Shown here: in pieces, positions 1 to 5,190 of the stretch | Position numbering within the stretch: the stretch's first letter is position 1 | How the letters are laid out: each line of letters opens with the position of its first letter | The notes under the pieces: generated by a model | Told to the model about the DNA's origin: nothing | Seen by the model: the letters and a program-made list of their open reading frames with translations, nothing else | Database searches by the model: none | Source: DATFCK01 sp045809745 | GTDB taxonomy: Bacteria; Verrucomicrobiota; Verrucomicrobiia; Chthoniobacterales; UBA10450 | NCBI GenBank assembly: GCA_045809745.1 | Contig: JBJMXE010000030.1 | Span: 1-5,970, forward strand | Length of the DNA stretch: 5,970 nucleotides | Reading direction: 5' to 3' | Position numbers and translations under genes: made by a program

Positions 1-828
1 GTCACCGGCGCGCGCTTCATCAAGCAGCTTGCGGAACATTTCAATGTCGGTGGCAACAGTCTTAGCCGTCGGTTTGATGCCGACGATTTCCACCTCCTCC
101 ATTTTTTTGAGGATGCCGCGATCAACCCGGCCAGTCGCGACCGTGCCGCGGCCTTCAATGTTGAACACGTCTTCGACCGGCATCAGGAACGGCAGATCGA
201 TCGGCCGCTCAGGGACGGGGATGTAATCGTCCACCGCCGCGATGAGATCGAGAATGCACTTCGCGTCCGCGTGGGCGGGATCGCCGGCAGCGAGCGCCTT
301 CGCGGCGCTGCCTTTGACGATCGGGATTTTGTCTCCCGGAAATTCGTATTGGGTGAGCAGATCGCGCACTTCCATCTCGACGAGGTCGAGCAGCTCGGGA
401 TCGTCCACCATGTCGGTCTTGTTCAGGAACACGACGATCGCGGGAACGCCGACCTGACGGGCGAGCAGAATGTGCTCACGGGTCTGCGGCATCGGACCGT
501 CAGCTGCACTAACGACCAGGATCGCGCCGTCCATCTGGGCGGCACCGGTGATCATGTTTTTGACGTAGTCAGCATGGCCGGGGCAATCCACGTGAGCGTA
601 GTGGCGCTTATCGCTCTGATATTCCACGTGCGCCGTATTGATGGTGATGCCGCGCTCTTTTTCTTCGGGCGCGTTATCGATCGAATCGTAAGCGCGCGCC
701 TCAGCCATGCCTTTTTTCGCGAGCACGCTGGTGATCGCGGCTGTGAGCGTGGTTTTGCCGTGGTCAACGTGACCGATCGTGCCGACGTTCAAGTGCGGCT
801 TATCGCGTTTAAATGCTTCTTTCGCCAT
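1..828 (-). CDS. tuf: Elongation factor Tu (3' end cut by window edge)
   Basis: EF-Tu is the cytoplasmic GTPase that carries aminoacyl-tRNA to the ribosomal A site. The 276 visible codons cover the whole GTPase domain (about residues 1-200) and the start of beta-barrel domain 2. Bacterial EF-Tu is usually about 395 residues, so roughly 120 lie outside. G1 is GHVDHGKT at 19-26. The effector/G2 signature DNAPEEKERGITI is at 51-63 with Thr62, G3 DCPGH at 81-85, G4 NKTD at 136-139 and G5 SAAK at 174-177. The domain 2 signature GRGTVATGR follows. The start is secure: MAKEAFKRDKPHLNVGTIG is the normal N-terminus, with AGGAG seven bases upstream. G4 has Thr where most EF-Tu proteins have Cys or Val, a tolerated position. 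The tRNA-Thr gene lies 65 bases upstream on the same strand and is probably co-transcribed. Whether this is one of two tuf copies cannot be told. Confidence 0.99.
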   Translation of the reverse strand, partial: MAKEAFKRDKPHLNVGTIGHVDHGKTTLTAAITSVLAKKGMAEARAYDSIDNAPEEKERGITINTAHVEYQSDKRHYAHVDCPGHADYVKNMITGAAQMDGAILVVSAADGPMPQTREHILLARQVGVPAIVVFLNKTDMVDDPELLDLVEMEVRDLLTQYEFPGDKIPIVKGSAAKALAAGDPAHADAKCILDLIAAVDDYIPVPERPIDLPFLMPVEDVFNIEGRGTVATGRVDRGILKKMEEVEIVGIKPTAKTVATDIEMFRKLLDEARAGD

Positions 829-835
829 TTCAGTT

Positions 836-840
836 CTCCT
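836..840 (-). promoter_or_regulatory. Ribosome binding site of tuf
   Basis: On the minus strand AGGAG stands seven bases before the tuf ATG (826-828). This near-ideal Shine-Dalgarno site fits a very highly translated gene and fixes the start codon. It is the strongest ribosome binding site in the window. Confidence 0.85.
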
Positions 841-893
841 AGCTAATTAGACTGCGTCTGTTGTAATTTTTCCTTACCGGCCGCGAGCTCATC

Positions 894-969
894 TGGAGCC
901 CATGACCGGGATCGAACCGGTGACCTCGTCCTTACCAAGGACGTGCTCTACCAACTGAGCTACATGGGC
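894..969 (-). tRNA. thrT: tRNA-Thr (anticodon GGT)
   Basis: A complete 76-base cloverleaf reads on the minus strand. The acceptor stem is GCCCATG/CATGGGC, fully paired. The D arm is GCTC-AGTTGGTA-GAGC. The anticodon arm is CGTCC-TTGGTAA-GGACG, with anticodon GGT at plus positions 934-936. The variable loop is AGGTC and the T arm ACCGG-TTCGATC-CCGGT. The discriminator base is T and the 3' CCA is genomically encoded. Anticodon GGU reads the threonine codons ACC and ACU. The gene sits just upstream of tuf, the arrangement seen in many bacteria (for example thrT-tufB in Escherichia coli), so it is likely processed out of a shared transcript. The symbol is given by analogy with that locus. Confidence 0.98.
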
Positions 970-1113
970 CGCTCTTCGTCATTTCGATGCTCGAATTTTG
1001 TCAGCAACTCGAACCGGTTTCGCTTCCTGCCCCAGAGCTAAAAGTCCCAAAGCCGTCAAACATTCGCTATTTGACCGACCATGGGACCGCCCCTTCCTGC
1101 AAAAAGCGTGGCA

Positions 1114-1141
1114 AAACTAACCTTACGCCCCTCAGTGTCAA
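1114..1141 (-). promoter_or_regulatory. Candidate sigma-70-type promoter for tRNA-Thr/tuf
   Basis: On the minus strand a perfect -35 hexamer TTGACA (1136-1141) is followed, after 16 bases, by TAGTTT (1114-1119). TAGTTT keeps the three most conserved positions of TATAAT (first T, A, last T). Transcription would begin near 1107 and leave a leader of about 135 bases before the tRNA. A 16-base spacer is usual for strong stable-RNA promoters. The -10 matches only three of six positions. I found no better -35/-10 pair between this site and the tRNA. Confidence 0.4.
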
Positions 1142-1266
1142 AGGAATTTGTTGCCACAGCAGTGGCGATATGCCCGGTGATTTTGGGCATTAACCTAGAA
1201 GCTCAGAGCGTGACGAACCTCTGCCAATTGGCGCGTCAGGTGATCCGTGACGAGGGGATCTGCCGT

Positions 1267-1296
1267 TCATGATCATGCTCCTGATCATGATCATAA
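1267..1296. repeat. GATCAT palindrome cluster, possible operator or hairpin
   Basis: The hexamer GATCAT occurs three times (1271-1276, 1283-1288, 1289-1294), and the nonamer CATGATCAT is directly repeated at 1268-1276 and 1286-1294. Because the units are self-complementary, two nine-base-pair hairpins are possible: TCATGATCA with TGATCATGA around a 6-base loop, or ATGATCATG with CATGATCAT around an 8-base loop. TGATCATGATCA (1282-1293) is itself a perfect 12-bp palindrome. The arms are AT-rich against a GC-rich background. No T-run follows on either strand, so a classic terminator is unlikely. A protein-binding site or an RNA-processing hairpin is possible. Confidence 0.6.
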
Positions 1297-1374
1297 TCGA
1301 AAACAGCATCAGCGGCTTCCCCTCTCTACAGCATCCTGCTCGGAGAGCCCGATTGGACTCTGATCCCGGCTCGC

Positions 1375-2328
1375 TTACCGGATCCGCTTGCTGCTGGTCG
1401 GCTCCGCCTTACCACGCGTGACCAATCGGATAACCGCGGCGACGATCCCAAGCACCACTAGCGCTAACACGATGTTCAGCGGAGTGAGCAACGTCGTCGC
1501 CTTGCTCTCAGGTGTCGCCTCTGGCGTAGGCGTTGGCGGAGGTGCGTTTTTCTGAGCCAGCATGCTTTGCGCATATTGAAGGCGCATCGGCGTGTCGGCG
1601 TCGTTCGGATCCAGCTTCAATGCCTCCTGATAGTCTGCAATCGCCTTCTCGTACTGGGTCATTAACGCGAATGTGTAACCGCGACGCGCGTACTCCGCCG
1701 CAGACTGCGGATTCTTTTCGATCGCCGCATTGTAGTCCGTGATCGCGTTGTCATAACTTTTCAGGTTCCGATAGGCGAGCGCCCGTTGGTCATAGGATTG
1801 CCAATCGTTAGGGTTACGCTGAATGGCATTTGTAAAATCCGCCGCGGCTTTATCCCACTGGGCCAGTCCGACGTTAGCAAATCCGCGGAACTTGTAGGCG
1901 TCCGCCGTGTCCGGTTTTATTTCGATCGCCTTATCCGCATCCGCGAGTGCGGCATCGTAAGCACGCTGCTGCAGGTAAACCTGAGCGCGGCCGATGTAGG
2001 CTCGGTCGTCTTTCGGCGCCATCTCGATCACCTTGCTGAAATCGCCGATCGCCTCGTCCAATCTCTGCATCGAGAAATAAGCAAAGCCGCGATTCTCGTA
2101 AAACGCCGGCTGCTTATCGTTGGCCTGGATAGCCTGAGTGTAAGCCGCTACCGCCTGGGGATACTGTTTCTGCTCCATGTACTGATTGCCGGCCTCGAAT
2201 TCTTTAACGCCCGCGGCATTCCCTTTTTCGGCCTCGGCGGGCTTTTTTGCCTTTTCCTTGGCTGCCTGAGCACCGGTTAGGCCTAGACAAATAATGGCTG
2301 CAGTGAAGATGGTGATTCGCCTTGTCAT
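1375..2328 (-). CDS. Exported TPR-repeat protein with C-terminal membrane anchor
   Basis: This 317-residue protein has no assignable enzyme function. Residues 1-22 form a signal peptide (MTRR, hydrophobic core, cleavage after AQA likely), followed by a Lys/Ala/Glu-rich charged stretch. Six tandem 34-residue TPR units lie exactly in register at about 40-73, 74-107, 108-141, 142-175, 176-209 and 210-243. Pro recurs at position 32 in units two to six (P105, P139, P173, P207, P241), with the usual Gly8, Tyr11 and Ala20. A Pro/Thr linker (about 262-275) leads to a membrane segment (about 284-303) and a basic tail ending KRIR. The TPR solenoid should face the periplasm, anchored at its C-terminus. 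TPR arrays are protein-protein scaffolds, so a role in envelope assembly is plausible but inferred. AAGGAG lies 11 bases before the ATG. The gene is divergent from the EamA gene. Confidence 0.92.
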   Translation of the reverse strand: MTRRITIFTAAIICLGLTGAQAAKEKAKKPAEAEKGNAAGVKEFEAGNQYMEQKQYPQAVAAYTQAIQANDKQPAFYENRGFAYFSMQRLDEAIGDFSKVIEMAPKDDRAYIGRAQVYLQQRAYDAALADADKAIEIKPDTADAYKFRGFANVGLAQWDKAAADFTNAIQRNPNDWQSYDQRALAYRNLKSYDNAITDYNAAIEKNPQSAAEYARRGYTFALMTQYEKAIADYQEALKLDPNDADTPMRLQYAQSMLAQKNAPPPTPTPEATPESKATTLLTPLNIVLALVVLGIVAAVIRLVTRGKAEPTSSKRIR

Positions 2329-2394
2329 ATAAATGGTTTCTCCTTGGCTACTTCGTTTCTCGGCAATTTATCGTGCGTAAGCCAGCAAAAATAA

Positions 2395-2417
2395 AGAGGT
2401 CACTGATGTTTGCATGA
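2395..2417 (+). other. Possible three-codon leader minicistron overlapping the EamA start
   Basis: The only Shine-Dalgarno-like sequence before the EamA gene, AGAGG (2395-2399), is six bases from an ATG at 2406 but 14 from the EamA ATG at 2414. The 2406 ATG opens the tiny frame ATG TTT GCA TGA. Its stop overlaps the EamA start in the form ATGA. This could couple translation of the two, or it may be chance. The frame is far too short for any coding statistics. Confidence 0.25.
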
Positions 2418-3376
2418 GTAGGGCCTCCGGAGGCGAGTCCAGTTCGCGGCAAGCCGATCGGTCGGCGGGCTACGCTGCGGTATTCGCCACCGTTGCCATC
2501 TGGTCCTTGCCGTCGCTGTTTCAGTTTTACCTGAACCGCTTCTACGATCCCTGGGCCCAGAATTTTTACCGGTATGCCGTTGCCTGCCTGGCCATCGTTC
2601 CTTTTCTTTTTCTGCGAACGGGGCAACGGCGTGCGCCGTTAACGCCGCGTCTGTTCCTGCTGTGTGTCCTGCCGTGCCTTCCCAACGTGGTTCATCAAGT
2701 CGGACAGGTGCTGGCTCTCTATTATATCGGCCCGGGCGTGTACGCGATCTTCGGCCGCACGTCCGTTATATTCACCGCCCTGCTCGCTCTCGGATTTTTC
2801 CCGGAGGAGCGTTACGTCATCCGGCAATGGCAATTTCAGATCGGCACGTTGCTCGGATTAGTTGGGGCGTTTGGCGTGCTTTGGTTTCAAACTGACGCCC
2901 AACATCACCACATCTCCGGACGCGGTGTAGTCATTGCCATTGTGGCAACGTTTTCGTGGGCGCTCTATGGCGTCTTGGTCAAAAGGCCGTCAGCTCAACT
3001 AGGACCTACCCGCAGCTTCGGGGTGGTGAGCGTCGTGACCTCAGGATTGCTGCTCCCTCTGACCGCGTTTTTTGGCCGGCTCGCTACGCCTTTGCAAGTT
3101 TCAGCTCGAGTAAACACCATCCTGGCCGTTTCCGCCGTGAGCTGCATCACCCTGGCTCACGTTCTCTATTATATCGCGATCCGCGAAATCGGTGTCGCCC
3201 TCGCCCAAACCCTTCAATTGCTTTGTCCGGTCGGCGCGCTCGCGCTGTCGGCTTGGATTTTCGGCGAACGCCTGGCTCCAGGTCAATTAGCGAGCGCCGG
3301 CCTACTCTTGTTAGGCGCTTTTCTGGCGATGAAAACGAAACCGGCGGCAACGACCGAAACCGCTGAAAATATCTAG
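2414..3376 (+). CDS. EamA-family (drug/metabolite superfamily) transporter
   Basis: A 320-residue inner-membrane protein with about ten predicted helices (near 18-38, 49-67, 78-103, 108-128, 141-159, 169-188, 202-220, 234-255, 261-282 and 289-306), the length and topology of EamA proteins. The two-fold EamA repeat is visible. Each half ends in the same kind of segment: FFPEERYVIRQWQFQIGTLLG (about 128-148) in the first and FGERLAPGQLASAGLLLLGAF (about 283-303) in the second. Relatives include exporters of amino acids and other metabolites such as YdcZ/RhtA-like proteins, but substrate cannot be read from sequence. The cytoplasmic ends are hydrophilic. The PUT-like transporter gene follows after 69 bases on the same strand, so an operon is likely. 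The promoter must lie in the 85 bases shared with the divergent TPR gene. A 12-bp palindrome GCCTCCGGAGGC (2423-2434) sits just inside the start. The ribosome binding site is poorly spaced. Confidence 0.92.
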   Translation: MSRASGGESSSRQADRSAGYAAVFATVAIWSLPSLFQFYLNRFYDPWAQNFYRYAVACLAIVPFLFLRTGQRRAPLTPRLFLLCVLPCLPNVVHQVGQVLALYYIGPGVYAIFGRTSVIFTALLALGFFPEERYVIRQWQFQIGTLLGLVGAFGVLWFQTDAQHHHISGRGVVIAIVATFSWALYGVLVKRPSAQLGPTRSFGVVSVVTSGLLLPLTAFFGRLATPLQVSARVNTILAVSAVSCITLAHVLYYIAIREIGVALAQTLQLLCPVGALALSAWIFGERLAPGQLASAGLLLLGAFLAMKTKPAATTETAENI

Positions 3377-3445
3377 GCAGCGCGCCTGATCCAGGCCGGT
3401 CGCGGAGCTTGCTTCATCGGCCAGAAACGTAGTTCAGTTGAGTAA

Positions 3446-4762
3446 ATGCAACGACTGGCCCGCGGAATCAATACCCTGTCGTTAGTCTTCATCCTGTTTT
3501 TTTGCACATCGGGCGGGCCGTATACAACGGAAACACTGATTCATTCTGTCGGGCCGGGATGCGGTCTCTTGATCCTGATCCTTGTGCCATTGATATGGTC
3601 GTTACCGGAGGTTCTGATTGTGGGCGAACTCGCCAGCATGCTACCGGAAGAAGGCGGGTATTACCGCTGGGTCGACAGAGCGTTCGGCCGATTCTGGGCG
3701 TTCCAAAATGGTTGGCTCACCTGGATGTACTCGCTAGTCGATATGGCGATCTACCCGGTATTGTTCACCCAATACCTCCGGTTCTTTTTTCCCGACCTCG
3801 ACGCCCGGTTCGAATGGCTGATTTCACTGGCCGTGATCTGGGGCGCCACCTGGATTAATCTTCGCGGATCGGTGCGAGTGGGACGCGTGTCGGTCTGGGC
3901 GGGCTCATTTGTGATGCTCGCTTTCCTGGTAATGGCAATCCTGGCGAGCCGTCATTTGACGAGGATTCCGTGGCAACCATTCGCGTCTGAACAACGCCAT
4001 GGATTTGGCGGATTGGCCGTCGGCGTGTCGATCGCCTTATGGAATTACATCGGCTGGGACAACGCCTCGACCGTCCAAGGCGAAGTCATAGATGCTTCTC
4101 GAACTTATCCGCGTGCGCTCGGGATCGCGCTGCCGTTCGTTACCATCGGCTATCTGGTGCCGCTGCTGGCGGCGCTGGCAGCGACCGATTGGACACAGTG
4201 GACCGAAGGCGGCTGGCCACAAATCGCCGCTGCGGCAGTTGGGAACGGCGGAAAGTGGATTGCCGCTTGGATCGGACTTGGCGGAATGGTCAGCGCACTG
4301 GCACTATTCAATGCATTGTTGCTGGCCTACTCCCGGATTCCGTTTGTGCTTGCCCAAGACCGCTTGTTGCCAGCGCCGTTAGGTAAGCTCGATCCAGTGG
4401 GCACGCCCCGCAATGCAGTTCTGGTTTCGGCCGCTTTCTATTCGATATTTGTTCTCGTGCCGTTCGGTAAACTGGTGATTGCCGACGTTCTTTTGTACTC
4501 CATCGCGCTGTTTCTCGAATTTTTCTCGCTGATTCAGCTCAGAAGAGCAGAGCCATCGTTACGCGGAGCATTCCGAATCCCGTTAGGCCGGAGCGGCGTC
4601 ATTGGGCTGGCTGCGCTGCCTATGCTGGTCCTCCTCGCAGTGATCGCCATGTCGTTCGGTGACGGCGAATATGGAGTGCCGGCGGTGATAGGAGCCGGAG
4701 CCGCGGTAGCAGCCGGGCCGATCATGTACTGGCTTGCCCTAAAGACCAAGCACTCCGGCTAG
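3446..4762 (+). CDS. APC-superfamily transporter, polyamine uptake (PUT/POT)-like
   Basis: A 438-residue inner-membrane protein with about 12 hydrophobic segments. The first carries the unwound-helix motif TSGGPYTTE (21-29). The sixth carries ALWNYIGWDNAST (197-209), followed by GEV and RTYPRAL (219-225), as in cation-coupled amino-acid carriers. Several blocks resemble plant and protozoan polyamine:proton symporters (RMV1/PUT3, LmPOT1) as I remember them: PLIWSLPEVLIVGELASMLP (48-67), VDMAIYPVLFTQYL (98-111), the GTPRN block (319-323) and LFLEFFSLIQLR (355-366). Import of polyamines or amino acids driven by protons is therefore inferred. The start is bounded by an in-frame TAA directly before the ATG, so nothing longer is possible. 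The ribosome binding site is weak. It lies 69 bases after the EamA gene and is probably co-transcribed with it. Confidence 0.92.
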   Translation: MQRLARGINTLSLVFILFFCTSGGPYTTETLIHSVGPGCGLLILILVPLIWSLPEVLIVGELASMLPEEGGYYRWVDRAFGRFWAFQNGWLTWMYSLVDMAIYPVLFTQYLRFFFPDLDARFEWLISLAVIWGATWINLRGSVRVGRVSVWAGSFVMLAFLVMAILASRHLTRIPWQPFASEQRHGFGGLAVGVSIALWNYIGWDNASTVQGEVIDASRTYPRALGIALPFVTIGYLVPLLAALAATDWTQWTEGGWPQIAAAAVGNGGKWIAAWIGLGGMVSALALFNALLLAYSRIPFVLAQDRLLPAPLGKLDPVGTPRNAVLVSAAFYSIFVLVPFGKLVIADVLLYSIALFLEFFSLIQLRRAEPSLRGAFRIPLGRSGVIGLAALPMLVLLAVIAMSFGDGEYGVPAVIGAGAAVAAGPIMYWLALKTKHSG

Positions 4763-4795
4763 GAAAGCATCGAAGATTCAGCCTCTGGCAAGCAA

Positions 4796-4815
4796 CGGCG
4801 GACTGGAGACCGCCG
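4796..4815. terminator. GC hairpin between convergent genes (weak terminator candidate)
   Basis: CGGCGG (4796-4801) pairs with CCGCCG (4810-4815) around an 8-base loop. It lies between the stop codons of the plus-strand transporter (4762) and the minus-strand small gene (4830). The position suits a shared bidirectional terminator, but neither strand has a U-tract after the stem. It may only block RNA decay or pause polymerase, with Rho finishing termination. Confidence 0.35.
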
Positions 4816-4829
4816 CTCCTTGACGGGCG

Positions 4830-5141
4830 TCAATGGGCCCCTAACAAATCATCCGAGGACATCACCACTTCGCGGTCTTCGAATCGAACACGGCTCGACG
4901 AAGTAAACCGAAACGCCGTCCGGCCGCTACGCAGCTCTTTGATCGTGAAAAGCACGGATCGGTTCTGCAGTTGAAAGATCAGGGTCAGTGCCACTTTACG
5001 AAATTTCGCGTCCATCTCCTTGATCCAATCTTTAAAACGGTCGGGCGTGAACGAGCCCATATCTCGCATCAAAACCGTGTGCAGCAGGTGGCGAACAGCT
5101 TCGCGCTGTTCCTTCGTGAAAGAATGCATTCCGGCGGGCAT
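4830..5141 (-). CDS. Small protein of unknown function, divergent from prenyl synthase
   Basis: I do not recognise this 103-residue protein. It is soluble, with no signal peptide or membrane segment. The N-terminal half (about 8-50) is rich in charged residues and likely helical (KEQREAVRHLL, then DRFKDWIKEMDAKFRK). The rest (about 51-95) looks like beta strands, with alternating hydrophobic and polar residues (LTLIFQL, VLFTI, AFRFTSSSRVRF). Third codon positions are mostly G or C, as in the neighbouring genes, and the frame is clean, which supports a real gene. The start is uncertain: neither the ATG at 5141 nor the in-frame ATG at 5129 has a good Shine-Dalgarno site, though GCCGGA precedes the second. 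It converges on the transporter gene and is divergent from the prenyl synthase across about 50 bases. Function should not be guessed from that. Confidence 0.72.
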   Translation of the reverse strand: MPAGMHSFTKEQREAVRHLLHTVLMRDMGSFTPDRFKDWIKEMDAKFRKVALTLIFQLQNRSVLFTIKELRSGRTAFRFTSSSRVRFEDREVVMSSDDLLGAH

Positions 5142-5190
5142 GCCGGTCTAATGAGCAAACCGGATGCCGCATCGGTGTGATGCCGGCGAG

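Larger units (their letters stand above)
970..1374. other. 405-bp gene-free stretch between the TPR gene and tRNA-Thr
   Basis: No credible protein gene is visible. The two short plus-strand reading frames here have no recognisable content and no good ribosome binding site. Besides the candidate promoter and the GATCAT cluster listed separately, the stretch holds several small dyads. They are ATGCCC (1170-1175) with GGGCAT (1185-1190), GCCAC (1153-1157) with GTGGC (1162-1166), the palindrome GCCAATTGGC (1223-1232), and AGAGCCC (1344-1350) with GGACTCT (1355-1361). The last lies just after the TPR stop codon and could be a weak 3' hairpin, but no T-run follows it. None is a clear intrinsic terminator. 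Confidence 0.6.

Noticed and set aside
271..846. 191-residue plus-strand open frame
   Set aside because: It lies antisense to tuf, whose protein sequence is unmistakable. The open frame is a by-product of the biased codon use of tuf.
1054..1059. TTGACG on the minus strand as an alternative -35 for tRNA-Thr
   Set aside because: At 16-18 bases downstream the sequence is GC-rich (CTCTGG/TCTGGG/CTGGGG) and has no TATAAT likeness.
987..1272. Two overlapping short plus-strand frames (68 and 63 residues) in the 405-bp gap
   Set aside because: Neither has a Shine-Dalgarno site or domain-like composition. They overlap each other in different frames and run over the candidate tuf promoter.
1786..2280. 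164-residue plus-strand open frame
   Set aside because: It is antisense to the TPR gene, which has a clean 34-residue periodicity, a signal peptide and a ribosome binding site. The antisense frame has no recognisable features.
2348..2626. 92-residue minus-strand frame across the EamA start
   Set aside because: It would overlap both the divergent promoter region and the EamA coding sequence. Its composition is low-complexity Arg/Gly and it lacks a ribosome binding site.
2956..3366. 136-residue plus-strand frame within the EamA gene
   Set aside because: It is an Arg/Ser/Pro-rich off-frame shadow of a gene with clear ten-helix EamA character.
3384..3396. GCCTG-ATC-CAGGC hairpin after the EamA stop
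   Set aside because: A five-bp stem with a three-base loop and no T-run is too weak to call a terminator. It does not argue against co-transcription of the two transporter genes.
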